Source: Cytophagales bacterium (GTDB lineage Bacteria; Bacteroidota; Bacteroidia; Cytophagales; Spirosomataceae). Taken from it: a DNA stretch of 32,385 bases. Location of the stretch: contig JAAFJL010000045.1 in NCBI GenBank assembly GCA_013298865.1, positions 1-32,385 of the forward strand, in the 5' to 3' direction. Under the pieces are notes generated by a model, which was not told where the DNA came from, searched no databases, and saw only the letters and a list, made by a program, of their open reading frames with translations. A program made the position numbers and the translations under genes. Numbering within the stretch: position 1 is the stretch's first letter; the number at the start of each line of letters is the position of its first letter. Shown here one piece after another: positions 16,468 through 25,056 of this stretch.

Positions 16468-17013
16468 CTAACTATTCTTTTTGATTTCTTCTACCATGAA
16501 ACGAATCTCGTTGATATAGTTTAGCAACCATTCATAAGTCAAGGTTTCTTCAGTGATTTGGAGGTAAAAATTTTCAATCATTAGTCCAAAAACGATTCTT
16601 GCTATGTAAGTTTGGTTCGACAAATCAAGCGTATCTGACCAAATCTTTAACACAACTTCTTCTACTTCTTTGTGGGCATCTTCAAAGCACTTTTTGAAGG
16701 TTGGGATATGTCGATTTATTCGTAGTTGTCGATGAAAAAGCAAATCTTGTTTTACTTCCAAAAGTATGTCCAGAAGCTCTGGAACTATATTTTTGCATAG
16801 TTTTTCTCGTTCAGCAATAATTTTTGTTTGTACCAGATGATATGCTAATAACTCTTCTACAAAACAATCAATATCTGCAAAAAGATGGTAAAATGAAGAC
16901 TTGCTTTTCTGTACTTTCCGAGCAATAACTTCGACCTTCAAACCTTTTGGTCCTTCTTTTGCAAAAATTGCATAGCCTATCAAAATCCAAGGTTGCCTAA
17001 TGTTTTCGGTCAT
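16468..17013 (-). CDS. TetR/AcrR-family transcriptional regulator
   Basis: A 181-residue regulator. Residues about 8-55 form the TetR-type helix-turn-helix, with GYAIFAKEGPKGLKVEVIAR leading to the recognition segment KSKSSFYHLFADID; the SSFYHLF stretch is the classic TetR recognition helix and following tyrosine. The remaining 120 residues are helical and form a ligand-binding and dimerisation domain too divergent to name a ligand. It has membrane protein genes on both sides on the same strand (17092 upstream, 15997 downstream). The gap of about 78 bp from 17092 leaves room for its own promoter. Confidence 0.88.
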   Translation of the reverse strand: MTENIRQPWILIGYAIFAKEGPKGLKVEVIARKVQKSKSSFYHLFADIDCFVEELLAYHLVQTKIIAEREKLCKNIVPELLDILLEVKQDLLFHRQLRINRHIPTFKKCFEDAHKEVEEVVLKIWSDTLDLSNQTYIARIVFGLMIENFYLQITEETLTYEWLLNYINEIRFMVEEIKKNS

Positions 17014-17091
17014 ATAAAAATTTTAGTTATCGTAATAAAACAATACAAAATACGTGAAATAATTTTTAGGATGAAACCCTAAAAAAGCCCT

Positions 17092-17463
17092 TTATTTTAC
17101 CCACTCAGACCAAGGAATTACGAATGGTAAAACCAACACCCAAACCAAGAAAAAGGATGCCATCCCAGAAGGGTAAGGCTGATTGTTTTTAATGGCTGGC
17201 AAAGCCACAACCAATAGCCACGTTCCTTTGTAAATGAGTTGCACCAATAAAATTGGGGAAAAAGAAATTGGTTTCCAAAGACCTAATACGGACAATATAG
17301 CTATTGCCAACCATAGGCAACCCACCAAACGTATTACTTCTGTGGGTTGGTACGCATTTTGAAAAACCGTAACGGCTGATGTTCGTGGAAAGAATGTAGA
17401 AGTTATGCTAATCCATCCAGCTACGATAATATTTGCAAAATAAACAATTTTTAGTGCTATCAT
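17092..17463 (-). CDS. Small four-helix membrane protein, unknown
   Basis: A 123-residue hydrophobic protein with about four membrane segments (residues 5-25, 42-62, 67-88 and 101-119). No motif is recognised. It starts four bases after the stop of the small secreted protein gene, so it is translationally close to, and surely co-transcribed with, the SRPBCC gene and that gene. The shared transcript is the only clue to function. Confidence 0.7.
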   Translation of the reverse strand: MIALKIVYFANIIVAGWISITSTFFPRTSAVTVFQNAYQPTEVIRLVGCLWLAIAILSVLGLWKPISFSPILLVQLIYKGTWLLVVALPAIKNNQPYPSGMASFFLVWVLVLPFVIPWSEWVK

Positions 17464-17467
17464 ATTT

Positions 17468-17929
17468 TTAAAATGTTTTTCCTATTCCTGATTTAAAAAC
17501 TGGAGAAATTACGTTTTTGTCGGCATTTGTGGTTGCTCCGAACCCCAGCCTATTATCAAATATCCATTCTCTTGATTTTCCAAAACGATGAGCATATCCA
17601 TACCCTGCATAAGGTAAAATTGTTGGTTTCAAATCTTTCCTCAAAAAATCACTTTCTATGAATGCTGTTCCCACAAAAACAAAGTGTCTGTCCATCGTAT
17701 TTCTGATAAAATACTTCAAATTTATTCCATGAGTATTCACAAAATTGGTCTCCATTTGTACTGTAGTATGGCTAAAAGTTCGTAGCTCAAGCGTTAACAA
17801 TGGCGAAAACGGAGGAATAATTAGAAAACTCAGTCGAATATTTCCAGTAGGTATTTTATCATCCGAAACCTGTGCTTGTAATTTAGAGAATCCTAATAAT
17901 AAGCACATAATTACCCTAATTGTTTTCAT
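17468..17929 (-). CDS. Small secreted, probably outer-membrane beta-strand protein
   Basis: A 153-residue protein with a signal peptide (about 1-19, ending LQA/Q). The mature part alternates hydrophobic and polar residues in several strands (IRLSFLIIPPF, LTLELRTF, RHFVFVGTAF, ILPYAGYGYAHRFG) and ends in Phe, as outer-membrane barrel proteins often do. It is short for a complete eight-stranded barrel, so a small or partial barrel is possible. The ATG overlaps the stop of the upstream SRPBCC gene in an ATGA, showing translational coupling. Function unknown. Confidence 0.65.
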   Translation of the reverse strand: MKTIRVIMCLLLGFSKLQAQVSDDKIPTGNIRLSFLIIPPFSPLLTLELRTFSHTTVQMETNFVNTHGINLKYFIRNTMDRHFVFVGTAFIESDFLRKDLKPTILPYAGYGYAHRFGKSREWIFDNRLGFGATTNADKNVISPVFKSGIGKTF

Positions 17930-18366
17930 AAAGTTTCAGCCAGTTTCTTGAAATTATCCATCACTTCTGGCAATACTTTCCTAAATTTTCTTCCCAATAA
18001 TATTCCAAAAAAATTCTTCAAAAGCCCCGTAAAGGCAATATCATCCGTGAAATAAGTTACGTTATTTTCGGTTTTTAGTGTTCGTTTTATTTCAAGCCAA
18101 CCCAAGGGCATGTTAGTTTTGAAAGTATAAGATTGATTTTCCACAAGTTCAGAAATATAAAATTTCAATTGTGGTCCTTTGAGTGGAGTCAGCACTCCCT
18201 TTGCCCCTAAACAAAACGCTCCTTCCAAGGATGCTTCTTTTAATTCTGTGTCCCAATGTTTCCAATTTGGTACATCCGTGAGTATTTGCCAAACTTTATC
18301 TTGCTTGTTTTCTATACCTATCGTGAAGCTAAAATGATGATTTGTTTCTTTAGTTGATGTTGACAT
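17926..18366 (-). CDS. SRPBCC-family ligand-binding protein
   Basis: A 146-residue protein of the SRPBCC (START/Bet v1-like) superfamily, which forms a hydrophobic ligand cavity. Typical features are the N-terminal strand then VWQILTDVPNWKHWDTELKE, the central strand pair, and the C-terminal long helix FRKVLPEVMDNFKKLAETL. Members bind or act on lipids and other hydrophobic molecules; nothing here fixes the ligand. It is the first gene of a coupled three-gene unit with a small secreted protein and a membrane protein. A weak promoter-like pair precedes it. Confidence 0.82.
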   Translation of the reverse strand: MSTSTKETNHHFSFTIGIENKQDKVWQILTDVPNWKHWDTELKEASLEGAFCLGAKGVLTPLKGPQLKFYISELVENQSYTFKTNMPLGWLEIKRTLKTENNVTYFTDDIAFTGLLKNFFGILLGRKFRKVLPEVMDNFKKLAETL

Positions 18367-18390
18367 TTGCGTTATAGTTTAATTCGGTCG

Positions 18391-18398
18391 CAAATATC
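18391..18398 (-). promoter_or_regulatory. Weak -7 box before the SRPBCC operon
   Basis: The minus strand reads GATATTTG (7 of 8 to TAnnTTTG, counting the free positions), with a TTG 18 nt upstream. It lies 25 nt before the SRPBCC start. Weak consensus evidence only. Confidence 0.3.
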
Positions 18399-18430
18399 TA
18401 AACGTAATTTTCAACTCAACTGCACCTATG

Positions 18431-19024
18431 TTAAGTTCGGTCTTTCGTAGCTATTTTTTTGCGTATTCTGCTCAATGACTGTGGAGCAATACCAAGAAAC
18501 GAAGCCAAATGTTTGAGGGGTATTCTTTGCACAAGTGTAGGGTTATTTTTGAGCATTCTTTCATACCGATATTCAGCAGTTTCAGTTTGAATATCTTCTA
18601 AAATTTCTTCTGTAAAAAACTGAACTTCCTGTATGATTTTACGGGCAAAGGTATTCCAACTTTTCAATTCAAAAAGTTCATTTGTTTGTTGTAGGGTTAT
18701 TTGCCAAACAACAGATTTCTCAATGGCTTGAATATTTTCAGTTGCAGGTTTTTCAGTGTTAAAACTCACTTGGGAAGTAAAACAATAAGGTGCTATTGTG
18801 AAAAATTTTGTAATATCGTTTCCGTCTTTGTTAATAAAATAGCGGAGTAAGCCACTTTCGAGGAAATAAAGATGTCGGCAAATTTTTCCTTCTTCCAACA
18901 AGATTTCATCTTTTTCTATCACTCTTTTTTCAAAACGTTGGGCTATTTGCTCCCAATCATTCATTGGCAGTGACGTATAGTTTTCGATGAATTTTCTAAA
19001 TGTATCCAAATTATAATCTATCAA
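18431..19024 (-). CDS. Crp/Fnr-family regulator
   Basis: A 197-residue regulator with an N-terminal cyclic-nucleotide-binding-type beta-barrel (about 25-115; EKDEILLEEGKICRHLYFLESG is the core) and a C-terminal winged helix-turn-helix ending in HLASFLGIAPQSLSRIRKKI. Bacteroidota members of this group mostly respond to unknown ligands. The arginine and glutamate that contact cAMP in E. coli Crp are not evident, so cAMP binding is doubtful. The only upstream in-frame start is TTG at 19024; TTG at 19009 is an alternative. It precedes the SRPBCC unit on the same strand with 64 bp between. Confidence 0.85.
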   Translation of the reverse strand: MIDYNLDTFRKFIENYTSLPMNDWEQIAQRFEKRVIEKDEILLEEGKICRHLYFLESGLLRYFINKDGNDITKFFTIAPYCFTSQVSFNTEKPATENIQAIEKSVVWQITLQQTNELFELKSWNTFARKIIQEVQFFTEEILEDIQTETAEYRYERMLKNNPTLVQRIPLKHLASFLGIAPQSLSRIRKKIATKDRT

Positions 19025-19056
19025 ATATTGTCTTTATCTTTTTAACCATTTAATTA

Positions 19057-19082
19057 TCAATGATTTATGTGAATTTCATTGA
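19057..19082. other. Short hairpin downstream of the first T9SS gene
   Basis: TCAATGA (19057-19063) pairs perfectly with TCATTGA (19076-19082) over a 12-nt loop, 30 bp after the stop of the T9SS gene on the minus strand. No T-tract follows, so it is only a weak terminator candidate. Confidence 0.3.
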
Positions 19083-19112
19083 CTTGCCAACTTAAAATTT
19101 AACAACTGCCTA

Positions 19113-21572
19113 CTATCTAATAATTGTAACGTATCCTGTCAGTGGAAGGATGGGTTCACGGTTGGTTTTTATCACGTAATAATACGTTCCTTCTGCCATT
19201 CTTTTACCGTCTTTTGTACCTGTAAAAGCATTTGAGGCTGAATACTTTTTGGTATAAAAAACTTCATTTCCCCAACGGTTATAAATGGTTACTTCATTGT
19301 TTGGATAATTAATATCGTCTAATCCATCTATTTCCCAAACGTTATTGACTCCATCTTCATTGGGCGTAAAGGCATTCGGTACTTTGATTTTAGCATTTAC
19401 AGAAATCGTAATTTCATCTTTATTAGCACAAGTTCCTGCTCCAAAACTCACATTGAGCGTATATTTGGTTTCTTGCAGGGGAGCAACCACAGGGCGAGCT
19501 GCATTGGGGTCGTTGATATATCCCGTGCTTGGGTTTGCTGTCCACGACAAAACTAAATTCCCTGGAGGTAGGTCACTTTTTAATGTAACAGTATCGCCAG
19601 CAAAAATTGAAAAGTCTGGTCCGAGTATTACCCGTGGCACTTCTCCGACAAAAACTTCTTGGGTTTTTCTGGTCGGACAACCCACTGAATTTGTGAAAGT
19701 ATAGGTTGTTTTCCATTTCCCAAAACCTACTTTTCCAGCTTCAAAAATTCCTGTATTATTTACACCTGCACCAGTAAAAATTCCACCTTTCGGATTTACA
19801 TAATTTACTAAATTGATGGTCGCTCCAAAATTCCCACATATCGGTGGTAAAGGAGTATATTGTACCGTTTCAATGGGTTTAATTTTGAAAGTTAATGGAG
19901 ACGAAAGTAGTTGGCAACCATTGGCATCTTTCACCCTGACGGTATAAACACCCGTACCAACTTCGTTCGTGATATTGAGTTTATTATCGGGTGTAATTTT
20001 GTAGCTTGCATTGTCTTTAAGCCACTCGTACGTGTAACCTACACCAGTGGGCGTGGACAATTTCAGGGTATCATCTGCACAAATTTCTGTTACATTACCC
20101 ACCGAACTAATTTTTGCTAAAGGCAGAGGATTGATAATTACATCAACAGAATCTTCATAAAAACAGCTCGACAATGAGTTATTGACCAATACCAAATAGC
20201 GACCATTAGTGATAGCATCATGCTGAAAAGTTGTTGTGGGAATCGTGGTACCGTTTTTCTTCCAGAGATAGGAATACTTTGAACCTTGTAAAGGAGAAAT
20301 TATAGGAAGCGGAGAAATATCTTCGCAGACTTTTATGCCTTTGGGTGTCAGTAAATCATGTGGTTCGCCAGGTTTTGTTCCAACTTTAGTAAGCTGAGAA
20401 GAGTTTTGCCCGCTACATCCAGAAATATAACTGATGTTCACGGTATAGTCTCCAGTTTGCCGAACCTTGAGTTTATTTTCAGTTGCCCCAGCAATATTTA
20501 CACCACCCAATTGCCACTGATAGTTATAGTTAGCATCAAATTTTGTTTGAATTTCGATATAACCTGTATCACAAAAATCTGCTGCCACCAATTGCGTTGT
20601 AGAAGTAGGTTTGTCCACAATAATAGGTGGCGGAGGAGGTGGCAAACAGTCTTCAACTTTAAACTGAAAATCCCTTCTCACTAAACCAATTTGTTTAGTT
20701 CCTCTAAATTCCTTGCATTCAACTGTAACAACATACGCCTGCCCTTTTTGGGTAGCACGGACAGTCATGAGTCCAGTTGCTGGGTCAATTTTTAAAGCAG
20801 GATTTCCTGGGATAATATTAGAGAGTGAATAGCCTGGTGCCCAATTAACCTTTGGATAATCTCCTGCAAAAGAGTTTATAGCAATCGGGGCTCCTTTTTT
20901 ATTATTCCCATTTCCAGCACTTTGACCCGAATAAGGAGTAATGAAAGAATATTCACGACGGTCTCCGTCAATATCATCTGCCCCAAAATCAAAAGAAAAA
21001 TTTTGATTGGCACAAATAATTTCGCCGTTCGGGAAGTTAAATTTTGGGGAAGAATTGTCTGGATAACTATCCACAGGCGGGAATTCCATGTAGAATGTCA
21101 GACCAGTTTGACCCGATTGAAGACTAATAATATTTGTAGTTACGTAGTTTCTACAACAGTCTGCCCAAACTAAATAATAGCCTTGCGGACTATCATATAC
21201 CCCTGGGTCGAGAACGACTTCGCCTGTAAAAGTATATTTAGAAGTTTTGAGATTATTAGCCACCGCACAGGCTTCGTTAGTATAAGCAACTTGTTGTTTG
21301 CCCTGTGCATTCAAACGAATAGGTCGAAGCATTACAGCATTATCACTTTTACGGAAAATCGCTGCGTTTAAATAGTCACTAAACCCAGCAACTATATCGG
21401 GGCGGGCATTTACATCATCAAAAAACAAACTTAATGTAATTCTGAAACGGCTGGAAAGTCCTTGTTTTCCGATGTATTCCATCGAAATATCTCCCCCAAC
21501 AATATGGGAAGCCATAGTAGGAAAAATGCCTACAAAAAAGATAAATACGCAAGAAAAAACTATCCGTACCAT
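19113..21572 (-). CDS. T9SS type-B sorting domain cell-surface protein
   Basis: An 819-residue secreted protein. The start is set at ATG 21572, three codons inside the longest frame (TTG), giving a signal peptide ending near TMA/SHIVGGDI, a common mature N-terminus among gliding-associated proteins. The body holds an N-terminal domain of about 290 residues with paired cysteines, a proline run followed by several Ig/PKD-like domains (cores such as YTYEWLKDN, YSYLWKKNG, YNYQWQLGG), and a C-terminal sorting domain of about 85 residues beginning VPNAFTPNEDGVNNVWEI and containing IYNRWGNEVFY. That domain (CHU_C/TIGR04131) directs export by the type IX system and attachment to the surface. The role is probably adhesion or motility-related; no catalytic motif is seen. 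Confidence 0.9.
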   Translation of the reverse strand: MVRIVFSCVFIFFVGIFPTMASHIVGGDISMEYIGKQGLSSRFRITLSLFFDDVNARPDIVAGFSDYLNAAIFRKSDNAVMLRPIRLNAQGKQQVAYTNEACAVANNLKTSKYTFTGEVVLDPGVYDSPQGYYLVWADCCRNYVTTNIISLQSGQTGLTFYMEFPPVDSYPDNSSPKFNFPNGEIICANQNFSFDFGADDIDGDRREYSFITPYSGQSAGNGNNKKGAPIAINSFAGDYPKVNWAPGYSLSNIIPGNPALKIDPATGLMTVRATQKGQAYVVTVECKEFRGTKQIGLVRRDFQFKVEDCLPPPPPPIIVDKPTSTTQLVAADFCDTGYIEIQTKFDANYNYQWQLGGVNIAGATENKLKVRQTGDYTVNISYISGCSGQNSSQLTKVGTKPGEPHDLLTPKGIKVCEDISPLPIISPLQGSKYSYLWKKNGTTIPTTTFQHDAITNGRYLVLVNNSLSSCFYEDSVDVIINPLPLAKISSVGNVTEICADDTLKLSTPTGVGYTYEWLKDNASYKITPDNKLNITNEVGTGVYTVRVKDANGCQLLSSPLTFKIKPIETVQYTPLPPICGNFGATINLVNYVNPKGGIFTGAGVNNTGIFEAGKVGFGKWKTTYTFTNSVGCPTRKTQEVFVGEVPRVILGPDFSIFAGDTVTLKSDLPPGNLVLSWTANPSTGYINDPNAARPVVAPLQETKYTLNVSFGAGTCANKDEITISVNAKIKVPNAFTPNEDGVNNVWEIDGLDDINYPNNEVTIYNRWGNEVFYTKKYSASNAFTGTKDGKRMAEGTYYYVIKTNREPILPLTGYVTIIR

Positions 21573-21656
21573 CAAATCCAATTAAGGTGGGGATATTGCT
21601 ACACCAAAATCTATTCTAATTTACGTTTTTTATAGAATATTGGTGTGTTTTTTTAG

Positions 21657-21734
21657 TTGTGATTTGTGATTGATGAGTTGTGAATTCAGGACGGGACATA
21701 ATTTAACTCACAACTCATCAATCACAAATCACAA
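21657..21734. terminator. 27-bp perfect inverted repeat at a gene end
   Basis: Arms 21657-21683 and 21708-21734 are perfectly complementary over 27 bp with a 24-nt loop. The right arm contains the last codon and TGA stop (21729-21731) of the beta-barrel membrane protein. The arms are made of repeated ATCACAA-like words. It would form an extremely stable hairpin on a minus-strand transcript, before the next T9SS gene, but lacks a following T-tract. Confidence 0.55.
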
Positions 21735-23087
21735 TTTCCCAAACCCTAATCCCAACTTTATTCCCAAATTATACGGGTTCACTTTCAGTAGTGAATTGCT
21801 GTCTTTACCACCCACTAAATCATAAGATGCTGTTGGCTCAATGGTAAGTGACTGATTATTAGACAGATGGTATGACATTCCGATAGAAGTAGTTGCAAAA
21901 AGATGTTGATTTCCGTTTGCTATATTTAACATTCCCTCTGCTCCTACACTGGCAAAATAACGAACTTTTCCAACTGGATTAAGGAAATATTGCTTGTTCA
22001 CAGAAAGCCCTAACAATTTGATTCGCTCTAATTCTTTTACGGCAATACCATCTCTGACAATATTGTCCTGAGACCTTGCCGAACTTCTACGCAAAGTGAA
22101 AGCGTCTTGAGCAATCTCATAATCTGCCCACTGCGACATATAGGTATAGCTCAGACCAATTCTGATATTCGAGCGGTCACTGAGTTGGCGGCTTAATCCA
22201 ATATTCAGATTCATTCCCGCACGGTTACGAGTAAAACTTTCATAAGTCTGAATATTCTGAATCTCTTTGCCAGAAGCCTGTAAAATTGCTTGTTGTCTTT
22301 GATAAGTAAAAAATGGTGTGGCAGAGATAGTAAATTCTAATGGGTAACTTTTCTTTTTGAATTCAATAGGAGATTGTTTAAACTGAGGTAAAATCGGATT
22401 GAGGGACACTAAAAGTTTTGAAGAAGGTTTGCTTAATAAAGAATTAATGGCTTCAATTTTTCTGTTTTCGATAGTGAGTACTGGTACAGTATTCTCTCCC
22501 GAAAGCATAGCACTTTCATTAATTGAAGCAGTTAAAATAGAAGGCGTTTCGTTTGATTCACCTCTATTTTCTGATACATTTTTAACAAGAACCGAGGTCA
22601 AACTTGATACGGTTTCTCTCGGTTCTTGCTGGTTTGTGGTAGTTTCTTTATTCAAAGAAACCGTTTTTACTGTTTCCTTTTCAGAAACAATTGCAGACGT
22701 AGAATGTACTAAAGGATTCGCTAACTTTTTAGATTTAGCGTTCACAAATAGTGTTTTCTCATTGGTGAGTGTAGTGCTGTTTCCAGCAATTTCTTGTGCT
22801 GACAGATTTTGTGGTTGAACAATATCTTTAGCTTGATTTTTCTTTCTAACACTTTGATTTTCAGACACATTACTGCGTGACTGGGTAGCGGTAAAAGTAC
22901 CGATTAGCCCAATTAATACAATAATACCTGCCAACCAGGGCTTCCAGCCTAATGTTGGTTTATGGGAAGGTGGCGGTACGATACCATGCCTGATTTTTTC
23001 CCATGAAGAATCCAACGGCTCGGCTTCGTAGTCGTTGAACATCTCTCTGAGAAAATCTCCCAATTGTTCGTTATCTTGTTGTTGCAT
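21729..23087 (-). CDS. Membrane-spanning protein with C-terminal beta-barrel, probable dual-membrane anti-sigma factor
   Basis: A 452-residue protein (start ATG 23087; a TTG at 23159 gives a longer frame). Residues 1-46 are a cytoplasmic acidic segment (LGDFLREMFNDYEAEPLDSS) with the WEKI motif. One membrane helix follows at about 49-66 (PWLAGIIVLIGLIGTF). Residues 67 to about 245 are a Ser/Thr/Asn/Glu-rich linker of low order. From about 250 the sequence alternates in amphipathic strands (FTISATPFFTYQ, NLNIGLSRQL, NIRIGLSYTY, LGIKLGLGFGKL), as in an outer-membrane barrel. This is the layout of the dual membrane-spanning anti-sigma (Dma) proteins reported in Bacteroides. It follows an ECF sigma gene by 98 bp. 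It ends in Leu rather than the usual Phe. Confidence 0.75.
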   Translation of the reverse strand: MQQQDNEQLGDFLREMFNDYEAEPLDSSWEKIRHGIVPPPSHKPTLGWKPWLAGIIVLIGLIGTFTATQSRSNVSENQSVRKKNQAKDIVQPQNLSAQEIAGNSTTLTNEKTLFVNAKSKKLANPLVHSTSAIVSEKETVKTVSLNKETTTNQQEPRETVSSLTSVLVKNVSENRGESNETPSILTASINESAMLSGENTVPVLTIENRKIEAINSLLSKPSSKLLVSLNPILPQFKQSPIEFKKKSYPLEFTISATPFFTYQRQQAILQASGKEIQNIQTYESFTRNRAGMNLNIGLSRQLSDRSNIRIGLSYTYMSQWADYEIAQDAFTLRRSSARSQDNIVRDGIAVKELERIKLLGLSVNKQYFLNPVGKVRYFASVGAEGMLNIANGNQHLFATTSIGMSYHLSNNQSLTIEPTASYDLVGGKDSNSLLKVNPYNLGIKLGLGFGKL

Positions 23088-23185
23088 TACCTTGTAAGTA
23101 GTTGATGAGTTTAAATTTGAGGAGTATATGAGTGCTAAAATCAACTCATGACTATCCAATTTCTCTACTCTTAAACTTGATTTTT

Positions 23186-23731
23186 TTATGCTACTGCCGA
23201 AACAATTCCTATTTCTTTCAGCCTGATTCTTAATAATTCTTTTGCCCTTGATAATTGTGATTTTGATGTTCCTTCCGATACTCCGAGCATTGCACCAATT
23301 TCTGCGTGGGAATATCCGTCAATCAAAAAGAGGTTTACTACTACCCTATAACCATCTGGCAATTCATTAATGATAGTTATCACTTGGTCTCGATTGAGGT
23401 TTTCAAATATCGAAGGTGATAAATGTGGCTCGTCTATTATCGAATCATAATCCACATTATTTTTCTCTTTTTGATTTTGTCGGTAATGGTCAATTGCTGT
23501 CCTAATTACCGACGATTTCACCCAATAGGCTACTGATTCGGGTTTTTCTAAGTTGTGTAAATTATTAAAAATCTTAATGAACGCCTCTTGAAAAATATCT
23601 TCTGCCTCTGCTTCCGTACGGGCATAACGCCGACAAACCCCAAGCAAACGACCTTTATACAAGTTGTAAAAAGCAGTTTGTGCCTTGGGGTCATGCCGTT
23701 GGCAAGCTATGACAAGGTCTCTTTCGTTCAA
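23186..23731 (-). CDS. ECF sigma-70 factor
   Basis: A 181-residue extracytoplasmic-function sigma factor. Region 2 is seen in YNLYKGRLLGVCRRYARTEA and AEDIFQEAFIKIFNNLHNLE (-10 recognition), and region 4 in the C-terminal third as LPDGYRVVVNLFLIDGYSHA followed by EIGAMLGVSEGTSKSQLSRA (helix-turn-helix, -35 recognition). The linker between them is acidic. The only usable start is TTG at 23731. The neighbouring gene encodes the likely membrane-bound anti-sigma factor; together they would link an envelope signal to transcription. Its regulon is unknown, though the flanking T9SS and lipoprotein genes are candidates. Confidence 0.92.
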   Translation of the reverse strand: MNERDLVIACQRHDPKAQTAFYNLYKGRLLGVCRRYARTEAEAEDIFQEAFIKIFNNLHNLEKPESVAYWVKSSVIRTAIDHYRQNQKEKNNVDYDSIIDEPHLSPSIFENLNRDQVITIINELPDGYRVVVNLFLIDGYSHAEIGAMLGVSEGTSKSQLSRAKELLRIRLKEIGIVSAVA

Positions 23732-23852
23732 AGGTAGTCGAGTGTTTATAGTGTTTAGCTATTTGGCTTTGGGTGTTTGTCTTTTAGGAATGGTACTTTA
23801 TTAAATTCTCATTCCTTATAGTCTAATGGCTTGTAGCCAGTAGTCATATTCT

Positions 23853-25037
23853 TTATCTTTTATACTGATATTGCACTGTTCCGTCATTGGCAAAAACTAC
23901 TACTTGTTTTGTGTTTTTATCAATGGTAAATTCTACGGTATAGCGAGCAACGCTTGTTTTTTCATTCAAATTATTTTCAAAATTAGAAGAAAAGAACGCC
24001 TCCGCATTCACTAAATTCCAACCTATGTAATTGATATTCAAATAAGTAGTAATTTTTTCGGGTAATTCAGTCGCATCAATCTTCGAGTTTTTAATGGACT
24101 TCAAATATTTTTTACTTCCACCATTAAAGTACAAAAGGTAAGAGGTTTTATCATCAACTTTCACAAAGACATCATAGCTTTGGGTGCGGTCGTAGGTCAG
24201 TTCTTTTAAACCATATTCTATTTGTGCTGTTGGTAGGTTTACTTCTAAATACGTAGCGATTTCAGACGGCAGTACCTCTTTTTTGAATGGTTCATAGGAT
24301 ATTTCTTTTTCTATCGGAGAAATCAATTCTGTTACTACTCCTTTTTCATCAAAAGTGATTTCAGTAGTTACAATCTCTCGGCTACCTACCGCACGGTTAG
24401 TTGCAATTACCCTTACGCTATTGTCCACGTAGACATACACTGCCAAACCAGCGTTAGTGATGGCGTTAGTTTTGATAAATTTTTTCACAAAATCAGGCAC
24501 AGAAACGTTTGTTGCTACTTGGTCTGTATTAGTAAGATACACCGCCAAAAGAGCCAAACCAGGTTTATTTTCTTCCTGAATAAATTCACTTACTGCATTG
24601 AATCTTAGTGTTTTACGAGCATTATTTTCTTGCAAAACAATTACCTTGTAACCATCAATCACTTTGTCCTTGATGACCTCTGCCACAGAAATCAATACTG
24701 AATTTTGATATTTTGAATAGATGTAGTTTTTAATTTCTGAAGGCACTTTTTTGATAGAACCACTAATTTTCTCATCCGCCACAAACTGCCCTTTGAAATC
24801 CACGATGGTGCTATTTTTATTAGCAATCGTAAAGAAATCTATCAGCCATAGTTTTTCAGGCACAAGAATATTGAATTTTAATTCTTGATAATCTGGGTAC
24901 TTAGATTTAACCGCCTCCACTGCCGACTGAGGCAATTGCAATTCCTTTTCTATGGGTGTAATAGGCGTATCATTGACAGTATCACAAGAGACAATCAACA
25001 TTGCTATTACCAATAAGTATGTATGTATTTTCTTCAT
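23853..25037 (-). CDS. Lipoprotein with about five PepSY-like repeats
   Basis: A 394-residue lipoprotein, start taken at ATG 25037 (ATG 25061 would add eight charged residues) so that the signal MKKIHTYLLVIAMLIVSC places Cys18 in a lipobox. The mature protein repeats a [LV]P-x-[ST/F]-x-[IV] helix followed by beta strands, starting near residues 35, 99, 180, 256 and 325 (LPQSAVEAV, VPSEIKNYI, VPDFVKKFI, LPSEIATYL, LPEKITTYL). This is the pattern of the beta-lactamase-inhibitor-like PepSY domain (PF11396-type) common in Bacteroidota. The role is unknown; such domains are thought to bind peptides or metals at the envelope. It is encoded just upstream of the sigma gene on the same strand. Confidence 0.78.
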   Translation of the reverse strand: MKKIHTYLLVIAMLIVSCDTVNDTPITPIEKELQLPQSAVEAVKSKYPDYQELKFNILVPEKLWLIDFFTIANKNSTIVDFKGQFVADEKISGSIKKVPSEIKNYIYSKYQNSVLISVAEVIKDKVIDGYKVIVLQENNARKTLRFNAVSEFIQEENKPGLALLAVYLTNTDQVATNVSVPDFVKKFIKTNAITNAGLAVYVYVDNSVRVIATNRAVGSREIVTTEITFDEKGVVTELISPIEKEISYEPFKKEVLPSEIATYLEVNLPTAQIEYGLKELTYDRTQSYDVFVKVDDKTSYLLYFNGGSKKYLKSIKNSKIDATELPEKITTYLNINYIGWNLVNAEAFFSSNFENNLNEKTSVARYTVEFTIDKNTKQVVVFANDGTVQYQYKR

Positions 25038-25056
25038 TTCAGAACGTTTTTGATTT

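Noticed and set aside
23088-23159. 24-residue N-terminal extension of the barrel protein from a TTG
   Set aside because: The ATG at 23087 leads straight into the acidic cytoplasmic segment typical of such proteins, and the extension has no recognisable feature.
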